This document shows, in pieces, positions 1-10,940 of a stretch of 64,000 nt of DNA (the stretch's first letter is position 1; each line of letters begins with the position of its first letter). Made by a program: the position numbers and the translations under genes. This DNA is from Symsagittifera roscoffensis (lineage: Eukaryota > Xenacoelomorpha > Acoela > Convolutidae), in NCBI RefSeq assembly GCF_963678635.1, contig NC_087063.1:59962759-60026758 (forward strand). The letters are read 5' to 3'. The notes under the pieces were generated by a model that was not told where the DNA came from, ran no database searches, and saw only the letters and a list, made by a program, of their open reading frames with translations.

Positions 1-116
1 TAAAAACCGCTCAAACCGCTCAAATCTTGCTTAAAAAACCGCTCATTTCTTGCGGTGATTTTTGAACGGTTTTTCAAGCAAGATTTGAGCGGTTTTTGAG
101 CGGTTTTTGAGCGGTC
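1..116. repeat. Inverted GAGCGG-type repeat
   Basis: The left half repeats ACCGCTCAAATCTTGC and the right half carries its reverse complement, GCAAGATTTGAGCGGT, so the segment can fold into a hairpin. The same words recur at 611-803 on the other side of the tRNA-like sequence. Identity of the repeat family is unknown. Confidence 0.6.
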
Positions 117-119
117 TTC

Positions 120-400
120 CTGGGTCGAGGTCCCAGACTCCCCCCGCCCCAACTTACCCCCCCCCCCCCCGCCAACGTACTCACCCCCCCCCCCCCCTCC
201 CAACGTACCCCCTCAACGTATCCAACATCCAACAAACCCCCCCACCAACGTACCCCCCCTCAACGTACCCTCCCCCCCTCAACGTACATCTAACTCTAGT
301 AAGGGACATCAACTCTAGTAAGGGACATCAACTCTAGTAAGAGGTGAGGGGGACATCAACTCCAGTAAGAGGTGGGGGGGGGGGGGTGGGTTGGTGTGCG
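120..400. repeat. C-rich minisatellite, AACTCTAGTAAG direct repeats, G-run
   Basis: Poly-C tracts are separated by CAACGTACC words (about 140-290). Four direct copies of roughly AACTCTAGTAAGGGACATC follow at 291-379 and then a G-run. One strand is almost purely pyrimidine. No gene is supported; the proline-rich open frame here is a translation of the C-runs. Confidence 0.6.
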
Positions 401-533
401 ATCTTATAATCGATTATTTTTGTTATTTTGTAGAGACTGACAATAAAAATCCTGACAGTATATTTGTTGTGTATGTCTAAAACATTGAACATATTCAGTA
501 GAACAAATACAGCGAATATAAAGCTTCCAGCAA

Positions 534-606
534 GTCAGCATAGACTAACGGATAAGGCGTCTGACTTCGAATCAGAAGATTGCGGGTTCGAATCCCTCCG
601 TGGTCG
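534..606 (+). tRNA. tRNA-Arg(TCG)-like sequence, probably a pseudogene
   Basis: The anticodon arm is perfect: a 5-bp stem, loop CTTCGAA and anticodon TCG at 567-569. The D-loop word GGATAAGG and the T-loop/B-box GGTTCGAATCC match eukaryotic tRNA-Arg. The acceptor stem is poor: its 5' side GTCAGCA pairs badly with the 3' side CGTGGTC, with three mismatches and one wobble. The D and T stems each have one mismatch. The internal A and B boxes may still recruit TFIIIC, but an intact acceptor stem would be needed for charging. It may be a decayed tRNA gene or the head of a tRNA-derived SINE; no SINE tail is evident. Confidence 0.6.
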
Positions 607-610
607 ACTT

Positions 611-803
611 TTTATTATTAAATCTTGCGCGGTTTTTGAGCGGTTTTTTTAGATAAACCGCTCAAAACCGTTCAAATCTTGCGCGGTTTTTGAGCGGTTT
701 TTTTAGATAAACCGTTCAAAAACCGCTCAAACCGCTCATTTTGAAGCAAGATTTTGAGCGTAATTGTCTAAAAAAACCGCTCAAACCGCTCAAATCTTGC
801 TTC
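611..803. repeat. GAGCGG hairpin repeat cluster
   Basis: Two direct units of about 54 bp begin TCTTGCGCGGTTTTTGAGCG. Each is internally self-complementary (GAGCGGTTT against AAACCGCTC). A further inverted copy runs to about 803. The words match 1-116. Confidence 0.6.
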
Positions 804-821
804 AAATTAGGTGAAAAATCT

Positions 822-1286
822 CGACTCGGGTAGTTCCGATCGACTCGACCAAAGGAAAAATGTGTTCCAATGTGTAGGACCCAATCGTGCTATGGTTGAC
901 TGAATCGACCAAAAAAGAATCTGTTTGAAAGAGTTCGACCTAAGCGTGCTATGTTTCGGCCAAATCAATCGATCAACAGTGTGTTCGACTGCATTTGACC
1001 CAAGCGTGTTATGTTTCGGCCGACTCGACCAAAACAGGCTGTGTTTAGACCGACTCGATGTAAGTAAAAAAAGTAATCGAATTGTTCGACCAACGCGTGT
1101 TATGTTAAGTTTTGGCCCGATTCGACCGAAAGAAAAAAGTAATGGACTTTGCATATCCCAAACATGCCGAAATGACCAAAGGAAAAATGTTTATGTTTGT
1201 ATTTCGACCGACTCGTCTAAAGCAAAAAAAGTAATCGACTGTGTTCAACCCAAGCGTGCTGCGCTTCCGTCGACTCCACCTAAGGA
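822..1286. repeat. Degenerate minisatellite, GTTCGACC/AAGCGTGCTATG units
   Basis: Diverged units repeat the words TTCGACC, AAGCGTG(C/T)TATG, TTTCGGCC and GACTCGACC at intervals of roughly 60-90 bp. The array runs into the assembly gap, so its full length is unknown. Open frames on both strands here are by-products. Confidence 0.55.
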
Positions 1287-1486
1287 NNNNNNNNNNNNNN
1301 NNNNNNNNNNNNNNNNNNNNNNNNNNNNNNNNNNNNNNNNNNNNNNNNNNNNNNNNNNNNNNNNNNNNNNNNNNNNNNNNNNNNNNNNNNNNNNNNNNNN
1401 NNNNNNNNNNNNNNNNNNNNNNNNNNNNNNNNNNNNNNNNNNNNNNNNNNNNNNNNNNNNNNNNNNNNNNNNNNNNNNNNNNNNNN
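1287..1486. other. Assembly gap (200 N)
   Basis: Exactly 200 N characters, a conventional placeholder for a scaffold gap of unknown size. It interrupts the minisatellite on its left. Confidence 0.99.
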
Positions 1487-1562
1487 TGCTGATTTTGCGT
1501 GAAACAAAATTGAAGAAAAAATACTGAAACAGACCCGAATACTGAAACAGACCCGAATAGGT
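1487..1562. mobile_element. Right-hand fragment of the TGTTCCGACCA-ended element
   Basis: The words GCTGATTTTGCGTG and ACCCGAATA match the right part of the elements at 21513-22043 and 36021-36581. ACTGAAACAGACCCGAATA is duplicated locally. The terminal inverted repeat is not present. Confidence 0.4.
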
Positions 1563-1700
1563 CGGATTAACTAGAACAAACACTTTTATTTATACAAGAT
1601 ATTGAGAGGCAAGGTACCAAACGATGAAACATTTACAGCAGAGATTCATAATTTGTCTAAATGATATGTTGCCAAGGCACGCGCCAGTCACCATAAAGAT

Positions 1701-1988
1701 CAAGGGCGGATTTAGGGAGAGGGGGGGGGGGGTGGCGGACGCTTCTTCCATCTTAGGGATTTGAACCCCTTCCGAGCCAAAATGCCCCCCTTTGTACTAT
1801 TTTGAGATAGCCATTTTTGGCTGACGGACTCTTAAAAACTTCTAAGGAGGCCTTGGTGCAAAAATATACTAATTTTGGGAGGGGCGCGTTCGCCGAAAAA
1901 GCGCGATTTTTTGGTCAAAGTTTTCAAAAAAACCTTAAAAACGCCTTCAAAAACGTCACTCCTCGAGGAAACCCCAGATCCGCCCCTG
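1701..1988. mobile_element. MITE with CAGGGGCGGATC-type ends
   Basis: The left end CAAGGGCGGATTTAGGG and the right end CCCCAGATCCGCCCCTG are imperfect inverted repeats (14 of 17 match). Flanking octamers ATAAAGAT and ATTTAGGT could be a decayed 8-bp target duplication, as expected for hAT elements. It is about 288 bp long and carries no transposase. It shares ends and an internal GCGCG-rich block with the element at 39433-39793. Confidence 0.6.
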
Positions 1989-2144
1989 ATTTAGGTTAAC
2001 AAAAGAATAACTGATTTTGTCACTAAATTTTTATCGGAGTTAAGATCCTCCCCCGAACAACAGGAAAAAACAGCAAAGAAAATTACAAAATTACTATACA
2101 AAAAATTCCGTTGGGATATTTTTTGCTAATTGACTTGAATTGCA

Positions 2145-2285
2145 TTCGCACCGAGCGCCCATGGATCATAATCGAATTTATTTTCATAATATGATGAGTA
2201 TTATAAAGTTACAAATATTCGATTATAACCCATTAAAAATGGGTTAAAATCCTAATCGTATTCATGTCAATATAATCCACATTTC
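2145..2285. repeat. AT-rich dispersed repeat (CACCGAGCGCCCATGGATCA)
   Basis: Begins CACCGAGCGCCCATGGATCA and continues with ATTATAAT-type words and CCATTAAAAATGG palindromes. A second copy with the same order of words lies at about 38060-38210. It abuts the GPCR exon on its 5' side. Confidence 0.6.
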
Positions 2286-2303
2286 ATTAAAAACCAACTT
2301 TGT

Positions 2304-2771
2304 TTGAGAAATCGCTCTGTGAACGAACAAGTAGACTTCTCATATGCCGAACTTCAGGCGGGTCTCAACTACAAACTTCTGAAAAGCTCAGTTAAATTCG
2401 CTGTTCCTGCTTTTATATACGTCGTTTTCTACTACCCTGTCGGTCTTTCTCAGATAATTGCGACATACAATGGTCCGTTTCAGGGCAAAATTGGCGCTGA
2501 TTTGATACTTAACTTTTGGTTTTACAGTGCAGGTAATCTAACTACTCTGATTAACATTACGTTTTATGGATTACTCGACAAAACTCTTCGAGCTGAACTA
2601 TTCAGAATTCTTGAGAAGCAATGGCAGAAAATCACTCATAAACGCCGAAACTTTCAACGCGTATCGGAAAACTTTGATGGAGAAGCTCTCGAGCAAAATG
2701 AATTGGATCAAAATAATGTTGAAAATGATCAAAACGACGGAAGTATTGAGAATTTCTATGACAATGAGTAG
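2304..2771 (+). CDS. C-terminal part of a putative class A G-protein-coupled receptor
   Basis: Open frame of about 155 codons with two hydrophobic segments. The first (residues about 32-53, around FAVPAFIYVVFYYPVG) fits TM6 and the second (about 66-92) fits TM7. The second ends in ITFYGLLDKTLRAELFRIL, resembling the TM7/helix 8 junction where rhodopsin-family receptors usually carry NPxxY; here the proline is missing. An Asp/Asn/Glu-rich tail follows to the stop at 2769-2771. There is no ATG at the head, so this is read as a last exon whose 5' neighbours are missing. No splice acceptor is obvious; an AT-rich repeat lies directly upstream. The ligand is unknown. It may be a live 3' exon or a gene remnant. 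Confidence 0.45.
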   Translation: MRNRSVNEQVDFSYAELQAGLNYKLLKSSVKFAVPAFIYVVFYYPVGLSQIIATYNGPFQGKIGADLILNFWFYSAGNLTTLINITFYGLLDKTLRAELFRILEKQWQKITHKRRNFQRVSENFDGEALEQNELDQNNVENDQNDGSIENFYDNE

Positions 2772-4165
2772 TCACAAGTTCAACGAATTCAAATAGTTTT
2801 TTCTGTTTTACGATCCAAAGTTGATATTTATGCTGTTTTAAAAAAAAGAATTCATAACGCTCAAATCATTAAAATTAGATTTTTAATCAAAAAATTTTTA
2901 ATTATGGGCTTTATGACACAAAATATTCTTCCAATCAACTGACGCTTTGCTGATGGTTGAAGAACCATGCGACAGAAATTTTACTGTCTGTGAAAGCAAC
3001 GCAACAGTTCAGATGTTTGAAAAGTGATCCTTATCACGAAAGTGAGTGAGAGATGCGTTACAGCAGCAAGGTGCAAAATTAATATGTGCTGAACCGTAGA
3101 ATTAAATCTTTGGGGGAAATTAGTTCAAGTGTAAGGGGGAACAAGATCCAGGTGTTTCAGGTGAGGTTTTGATTTGACAGTTATCAAAAAACATCAGAGT
3201 AAACTATGCATCAAAGTAGTATCTCTCGAAATTCATAGTTGATAAGCAAAGTTGAGATCATTCATACCATTGTTTCAATTAGTTATACAATTTCAACTTA
3301 GAAAACGTTCCGATATCCAATGATTTTTTTTTGATATGCGAAAGACTGACTGACCCTCAAAAAGGAAAATTTATATCCGTAAAATTGAAGGTAATTCAGC
3401 TCAACTTCGCTTTAGAATCCGATCATTCTTGCAGCTTCCCAATTAAAAGTAGGTTTGTCAATCATTTGAATTTTTTTTGAAATGAAAGTTATCACGGGGG
3501 CTGCCCCTGGCATACTAAAATTTCACAAGGCTTACTTAAATCAAAAAGTAATCAATTACTTGTTTTGAAAACATAGTTAACAATGTGTAAACCAATAAGC
3601 AGTTATCTAGTTTTTGTTCTTAAATCAACTCAAAGCTTCTAGAATCAAATTTGCTTTGAAAAGTTAAAAAATTAGGCTGATTTCTAAGTTCGAACTTTTC
3701 AAAACCGAACTTCGATTTCAAAAAGAATTTTTAAAAAAATAGTTATGTATTCGGTCTGTCTGAAGTGAGGGACTCCTTTTAATGATTGGCACCTGTATTC
3801 TCACTTCTATTTGAAGGTCTTTCTGTTGCTCTAATGCGTTTTTGGAAAACAATTGTTAATCGAAAATGCAAGTGAATTGTTTGTATTAGGTACGAAAGGC
3901 CTGTCAAACGTTTTTTGTCGACTGAGTGCCTTATTAACGGTAGAACGCGAAGGTGAAGTCAGTTTCTCATCGAACTGTTTGAAGGCAAGTTGAAAAAACG
4001 CAGATGTTGACGGGTACCTGCTGAGTTGTGGCATTTTGCTTCATTTATTGCACTAACATTCTTGCGTATTACCGCACCTCGTGACTGTGGTCATTTCTTG
4101 TAGATTGCAGTCACCTTGTGATTGCCTCAGTGATTGCAGTCACCTGGCATTTGCGGAAGTACCAA
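2772..4165. other. No gene recognised
   Basis: AT-rich sequence. I see no conserved coding frame, RNA gene or clear repeat. Short words around GATTGCAGTCACC recur at 4090-4145. Confidence 0.5.
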
Positions 4166-4185
4166 CCTGAGCACTTCCAATGCTC

Positions 4186-4348
4186 GTTGCCATTCTTTGC
4201 TTCCTGCTTAATTGTATAATCGTGTCCTTCGATGGTAAGCGTTTTGCGGTTTTGCTGTGTTAATCTCTATATAATTTGGCTCATTGCATAGAGGATGCAA
4301 AAAATATATAAAAACAATTAATTGATTCAACTCTGTGTTAATTTTCGT
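4186..4348 (-). pseudogene. Decayed transposase-like fragment (possible PIF/Harbinger C-terminus)
   Basis: The reverse strand reads ELNQLIV, then CNEPNYIEIN, closely matching the better frame at 10435-10600, which reads ELNQLIVLCFFLHNLC. A hydrophobic run followed by LHNLC resembles the end of DDE endonucleases of PIF/Harbinger type. The frame closes soon afterwards. The family call is tentative. Confidence 0.35.
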
Positions 4349-4429
4349 TTTATTTACTACTTTTGTTAGAGTTCAAACGAATTACCATTTCCATACATGT
4401 CTCTAACACCTAAAACGATGATGGTTAAG

Positions 4430-4969
4430 GCTTAATTGTGGGGTTACTTCGCATAAAATAAACAAGCCTAGGTTATATTGGGATAGGATGTAAATGTTAT
4501 AGGATAAAATGACATAGCGTAGATTCGAACAGGGTAACTTGTCCTGCTACCTGAGGCCCTCGCCCAATAAACTGATTTCATTGACAAAAACTTAAAACCA
4601 CTTTCCGGAAAAGAAAAGAATACCCCCATGTTTCAAAAACTGGGGGCGCCTATTATTAAGGGTAAACTGGCCTAAATGAGTCGACAAATTCTTTGTCTGA
4701 CCTTGTGTCTACAAAAAATGTAAATTGCAAATTTTGAGCAAGAATCTACGTTCAAAAAGTCAAAGATATCTGATGTGGACCTCAATTGCTTTGTCCATTT
4801 GCCCATATACTGGGTTTTTTTCCGTCGGACAATAAAAAATTAATTTAACGATCTGCTCTTAAAATTAATAACTCAGCACAAGGCAATGCGGACAAAATTC
4901 CACATACAAACAGCCAATGACATAGAGTACGCCAGATACATAGACCACTTCAGATACTTAAAGCACTTC
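4430..4969. repeat. Dispersed module preceding a (AATAC)n array
   Basis: Contains GGATAAAATGACATAGCGTAG (about 4502), CTGCTACCTGAGGCCCT, TCCGTCGGACAAT and AATGCGGACAAAATTCCACA, ending GACCACTTCAGATACTTAAA and GCACTTCAT. The same order of words occurs at 12660-13145 and 18396-18870 and partly at 7531, 8917 and 10735. It is a conserved noncoding part of a mobile element. No function can be assigned. Confidence 0.65.
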
Positions 4970-7530
4970 ATACAATACAATTCAATAAAACAATACAATA
5001 CAATACAATACATTACAAAACAAAACAAAACAATACAATACAATACAATTCAAAAAAAAACAATACAAAACAATACAATACAATACAATACAATACAAAA
5101 CAATACAATACAATACAATACAATACAAAACAATACAAAACAATACAATACAATACAATACAATACAATACAATACAATAAAATACAATACAATCCAATA
5201 CAATACAATACAATACAATACAATACAATACAATACAATATAATACAATACAATAAATACAAACAATACAATACATTACAATACAATACAATACAATACA
5301 ATACAATACAATACAATTTATTACAATACAATACAATACAATACAATACAATACAATACAATACAATACAGTACAATACAATAGAATACAATGCAATACA
5401 ATACACTACAATACAATAGAATACAATACAATACAATACAATACAATACAATACAAAACAAAACAAAACAATACAATACAATACAATACAATACAACACA
5501 ATACAATACAAAACAGTACAATACAATACAGTACAATACAATACAACACAATACAAAACAAAACCAACAATACAAAACAATACCATACTTACAATGCAAT
5601 ACAGTACAATACAATACAATACAAAACAGTACAATACAAAAAAAATACAAAACAAAACAATACAAAACCAAACAATACAAAACAATACCATACTTACAAT
5701 GCAATACAAATCAAAACAATGCAATACAATACAATACAATACAAACAATACAATACAGTACAATACAAAACAAAACAATACAATACAATACAATTCAAAA
5801 AAAACAATACAAAACAATACAATACAATACAATACAAAACAATACAAAACAATACAATACAATACAAAACAATACAAAACAATACAATACAATACAATAC
5901 AATACAATACAATAAAATAAAATACAATCCAATACAATACAATACAATACAATACAATACAATACAATACAATACAATACAATACAATACAATACAATAC
6001 AATACAATACATTACAAAACAAAACAAAACAATACAATACAATACAATTCAAAAAAAACAATACAAAACAATACAATACAATACAATACAATACGAAACA
6101 ATACAATACAATACAATACAATACAAAACAATACAAAACAATACAATACATTACAATACAATACAATACAATACAATACAATACAATTTATTACAATACA
6201 ATACAATACAATACAATACAATACAATACAATACAATACAATACAATACAGTACAATACAATAGAATACAATGCAATACAATACACTACAATACAATAGA
6301 ATACAATACAATACAATACAATACAATACAATACAATACAAAACAAAACAATACAATACAATACAATACAATACAACACAATACAATACAAAACAGTACA
6401 ATACAATACAGTACAATACAATACAACACAATACAAAACAAAACCAACAATACAAAACAATACCATACTTACAATGCAATACAGTACAATACAATACAAT
6501 ACAAAACAGTACAATACAAAAAAAATACAAAACAAAACAATACAAAACCAAACAATACAAAACAATACCATACTTACAATGCAATACAATTCAAAACAAT
6601 GCAATACAATACAATAAAATACAAACAATACAATACAGTACAATACAAAACAATATAATACAAACTAAAAAAACACAATACAATACAATACAATGCAATA
6701 CATTACAACAAAATACAAAAAAAAACAATACAAATCATTACAATACATAACAATACAATAAATTACAATACAATACAATACAATACAATACAAAACAACA
6801 ACACAGTACAATACAATACAATTTATTACAATACAATACAATACAATACAATACAATACAATACAATACAATACAGTACAATACAATAGAATACAATGCA
6901 ATACAATACACTACAATACAATAGAATACAATACAATACAATACAATACAATACAATACAATACAATACAATACAATACAATACAAAACAAAACAATACA
7001 ATACAATACAATACAATACAATACAATACAACACAATACAATACAAAACAGTACAATACCATACAGTACAATACAATACAACACAATACAAAACAGACAA
7101 AACGACACAATACAAAACAAAACCAACAATACAAAACAATACCATACTTACAATGCAATACAGTACAATACAATAGAATACAAAACAGTACAATACAAAA
7201 AAAAATACAAAACAAAATAATACAAAACCAAACAATACAAAACAAGACAAAACAAACAATACAAAACAATACCATACTTACAATGCAATACAATTCAAAA
7301 CAATGCAATACAGTACAATACAAACAATACAATACAGTACAATACAAAACAATATAATACAAACTAAAAAAACACAATACAATACAATACAATGCAATAC
7401 ATTACAACAAAATACAATAAAAAACAATACAAATCATTACAATACATAACAATACAATAAATTACAATACAATACAATACAATACAATACAATACAAAAC
7501 AACAATACAGTACAATACAATACAATAAAA
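4970..7530. repeat. (AATAC)n pentanucleotide satellite array 1
   Basis: Almost uninterrupted AATAC monomers with variants such as AAAAC, AGTAC, AACAC and AATCC. The + strand is nearly free of G. Marker TACCATACTTACAATGCAAT recurs near 5581, 5690, 6462, 6567, 7140 and 7269, showing larger repeat blocks. Because 15 nt holds five codons without any stop in any frame, both strands are open (repeating NTIQY and CIVLY). None of these is a protein gene. Confidence 0.95.
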
Positions 7531-8213
7531 AACCTAAGTTCAAAAAGCCAAAAATATCTGATGTGGATCTCGATTGAATTGTCCATCTGCCAATAAAATG
7601 GGTTTTTTCCGTCGGACGATAAAAAATTATTCTAACGACTTGCTCTTAATATTAATAACTGAGCACAAGGCAATGCGACAAGGCAATGCGTCAAGGCAAT
7701 ACAATCAGCCAATGACAAAAAGCACATGAGATACATAGACCACTTCAGATACTTCAGCGCTTCATATTCCGGATATGCAATCCAAAGAAGGGAGATATCC
7801 CAGACGTTTTTCTTACTCGGGAGTAACCAAGAAACTTTTAGGTGTCAAAATCTAGCATTTGTAAAATACTTTTGAAATTCTAAGTTTTTTTTTTTACAAA
7901 ATATTGAATTGCACATTTTTGCAATTGGGAGTACTTCTAGACAAATCTGCTCAAAAATTTTGAATGCAAACCTCTATATATTTCTAGGGATAAAATTAGG
8001 ATGCATTGACTTATGTGGGTCAGACAAAATATTCCGAAGTTATAAAATTGAACCAGACTTGTAAGTCGCAGACAAAGTTGTTCAAGTTTATTGTGCGAAA
8101 TTAACTTTTTTGGTTCGACATGTGAATCTTCAATGATTGTTTGCTTATGTGATCATTCTGGATTTAGTTTCTATGCCGCCAATTAACCATTTATTGGTAA
8201 AAGCACGACAAAC
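7531..8213. repeat. Mobile-element module, tandem copy 1
   Basis: Begins AACCTAAGTTCAAAAAGCCA and ends near AGCACGACAAACC. It is near-identical to 8917-9600 (offset 1386 bp) and related to 18660-19340. It includes the TCCGTCGGACGATAAAAAAT and AGACCACTTCAGATACTTCA words, followed by GCGCTTCATATTCCGGATAT, with no AATAC array at that point. No coding frame is supported. Confidence 0.8.
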
Positions 8214-8916
8214 CAATAAAACAATACAATACAATACAATACAATACAGTACAATACAATAGAATACAATGCAATACAATACACTACAATACAATAGTAT
8301 ACAATACAATACAATACAATACAATACAATACAATACAATACAATACAATTTAATACAATACAAAACAAAACAATACAATACAATACAATACAATACAAT
8401 ACAATACAACACAATACAATACAAAACAGTACAATACAATACAGTACAATACAATACAACACCATACAAAACAGACAAAACGACACAATACAAAACAAAA
8501 CCAACAATACAAAACAATACCATACTTACAATGCAATACAGTACAATACAATACAATACAAAACAGTACAATACAAAAAAAAACAATACAAAACAAAACA
8601 ATACAAAACCAAACAATACAAAACAAGACAAAACAAACAATACAAAACAATACCATACTTACAATGCAATACAATTCAAAACAATGCAATACAATACAAT
8701 ACAATACAAACAATACAATACAGTACAATACAAAACAAAATAATACAAACTAAAAAAACACAATACAATACAATACAATGCAATACATTACAACAAAATA
8801 CAATAAAAAACAATACAAATCATTACAATACATAACAATACAATAAATTACAATACAATACAATACAATACAATACAATACAAAACAACAATACAGTACA
8901 ATACAATACAATAAAA
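8214..8916. repeat. (AATAC)n satellite array 2
   Basis: The same pentanucleotide satellite, with the same variant order as about 6845-7530. It belongs to the second unit of a tandem duplication of about 1.39 kb. Confidence 0.9.
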
Positions 8917-9600
8917 AACCTAAGTTCAAAAAGCCAAAAATATCTGATGTGGATCTCGATTGAATTGTCCATCTGCCAATAAAATGGGTTTTTTCCGTCG
9001 GACGATAAAAAATTATTCTAACGACTTGCTCTTAATATTAATAACTGAGCACAAGGCAATGCGACAAGGCAATGCGTCAAGGCAATACAATCAGCCAATG
9101 ACAAAAAGCACATGAGATACATAGACCACTTCAGATACTTCAGCGCTTCATATTCCGGATATGCAATCCAAAGAAGGGAGATATCCCAGACGTTTTTCTT
9201 ACTCGGGAGTAACCAAGAAACTTTTAGGTGTCAAAATCTAGCATTTGTAAAATACTTTTGAAATTCTAAGTTTTTTTTTTACAAAATATTGAATTGCACA
9301 TTTTTGCAATTGGGAGTACTTCTAGACAAATCTGCTCAAAAATTTTGAATGCAAACCTCTATATATTTCTAGGGATAAAATTAGGATGCATTGACTTATG
9401 TGGGTCAGACAAAATATTCCGAAGTTATAAAATTGAACCAGACTTGTAAGTCGCAGACAAAGTTGTTCAAGTTTATTGTGCGAAATTAACTTTTTTGGTT
9501 CGACATGTGAATCTTCAATGATTGTTTGCTTATGTGATCATTCTGGATTTAGTTTCTATGCCGCCAATTAACCATTTATTGGTAAAAGCAAGACAAACCG
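8917..9600. repeat. Mobile-element module, tandem copy 2
   Basis: Near-identical to 7531-8213. Unlike copy 1 it runs on (GACAAACCGTTCAAGAC) into the unique-looking sequence leading to the MULE fragment at 9929-10339, as the related copy does at 19330. Confidence 0.8.
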
Positions 9601-9928
9601 TTCAAGACAAAACTGAAAGGTAAAAGCGCGTATGGCAAGCGGTGAATTTTCAAAATCATAACTTTGGAAAACCAAATCTCGGGTCCGACCAAATTTTTTT
9701 TAACTTGGTTCAAACTTGAAATTGACAAATCCAAAAATGGGTAAATTAGTGCAAATTCAAAATTGGTTGACTCAATTGAGCCCAAAAGAGGAAGTGGTCA
9801 CATTGTAAAAGTTTGGTCACACTAATAATTTTACCGTTTTCAGAACGGGTCTAGCTCAACTTAGACTTTTCTCAACTTCAAAAAAAACTCAACATAGAAA
9901 AATCTATTTAAACTATAGCTTTGCATCA

Positions 9929-10339
9929 TCACCTTAGGAAAATAAATTGTTTTTTAATCATAGTTTGATGTTGCTGGTGCACAAATTTGCTATGCCAACC
10001 TTCAGCGGCATTGTTGCTTCTGGGAAGTCCGTTTATAACACGCTGATGACAACTCCAGCTGTCATTGTCGAATCTTGGTTTTTGATGTGTTCCATTTGCG
10101 GCCGAGAGTCGACCAAGGTAATTGTCTTCAAAATAATTGAAAATTGGTTGGGATGTCTCAGGATATGTCTCCTGAAGATTTTCAAAAATGGTAGAAACTG
10201 ATGGATGAATGCTGAATATCTGAAAAAACAAGTTCGGGTCCGTAAAAAAAGTGCCATCGCAAAGCCTATCAACAGCGCCACTGAGAAAATTGAGTCCCGG
10301 AAAAATGAAAAATGGTAAACTGAAGGAAATGCTCGCCAC
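9929..10339 (-). pseudogene. MULE transposase, internally deleted
   Basis: The 136-codon frame joins two separated parts of a Mutator-like transposase. Residues about 22-45 (VDRLCDGTFFTDPNLFFQIF) match the block at the start of the MULE catalytic domain. Residues about 66-115 (PIFNYFEDNYLGR, then RSNNAAEGWHSKF) match the C-terminal region. The central part of the DDE domain is absent, so it cannot be an active nuclease. The copy at 19737-20078 has the same join. Transposase role and family come from motif recognition; no terminal repeats were found. Confidence 0.65.
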
Positions 10340-10434
10340 TTTGTGTCACTTTCATCAACTCTGACAGTTCAAAGTCTGAGAAAAAATTTGGTTCCTGCCT
10401 TCTGGCCTGTCTATCTGGTCGTGCACTCTGTTAG

Positions 10435-10600
10435 CGGTTGCCATTCTTTGCTTCTTACTTGATTGTATAATCGTGTCCTTCGATGGTAATCCTTTTTGCA
10501 TTTTTGCTTTGTTAATCTCTATATAATTTGGATCATTGCATAGATTATGCAAGAAAAAACATAAAACAATTAATTGATTCAACTCTGTGGTAATTTTCAT
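10435..10600 (-). pseudogene. Transposase-like fragment (possible PIF/Harbinger C-terminus)
   Basis: Reads KITTELNQLIVLCFFLHNLC, then NDPNYIEINKAKM and a basic tail. The hydrophobic stretch plus LHNLC resembles the end of Harbinger-type DDE endonucleases. A more decayed copy is at 4186-4348. The frame continues into unrelated sequence at 10355, so it is a relic. The family assignment is uncertain. Confidence 0.35.
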
Positions 10601-10734
10601 TTTACTTACTACTTTTGTTAGAATTCAAACGATTTAACATTTCCATACATGTCTCTTACACCTAAAACGTCTTCTTCTGGCCTTTTACCTACAAAAAAGG
10701 TAAATTTCAAATTTTGAGCAAAATCTACGTTCAA

Positions 10735-10940
10735 AAAATCAAATGTGGACCTCAAATGCTTCGTCCATCTGCCCATATAATGGATTTTTTTTCCGTCGGA
10801 CGATAAAAACTTGTTCTAACGACTTGCTCGTAATATTAAAAACTCAGCACAGGGCAATGCGGACAAAAATCCACATACAAACAGCCAATGACATAGAGCA
10901 AGTCAGATACATAGACCACTTCAGATACATCAAGCACTTC
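10735..10940. repeat. Dispersed module preceding array 3
   Basis: Carries TCCGTCGGACGATAAAAAC, GCAATGCGGACAAAAATCC, ACAAACAGCCAATGACATAG and AGACCACTTCAGATACATCA, then GCACTTCATACAATACAATT, where the AATAC satellite begins. The junction resembles those at about 4968 and 13141. Confidence 0.7.

Noticed and set aside
107-337. Proline/tyrosine-rich 76-codon frame
   Set aside because: A translation of C-runs and ACGTACC repeats; no coding signal.
925-1583. Frames of 75-200 codons across 925-1583
   Set aside because: They run through 200 N of assembly gap, and the sequenced part is a degenerate minisatellite.
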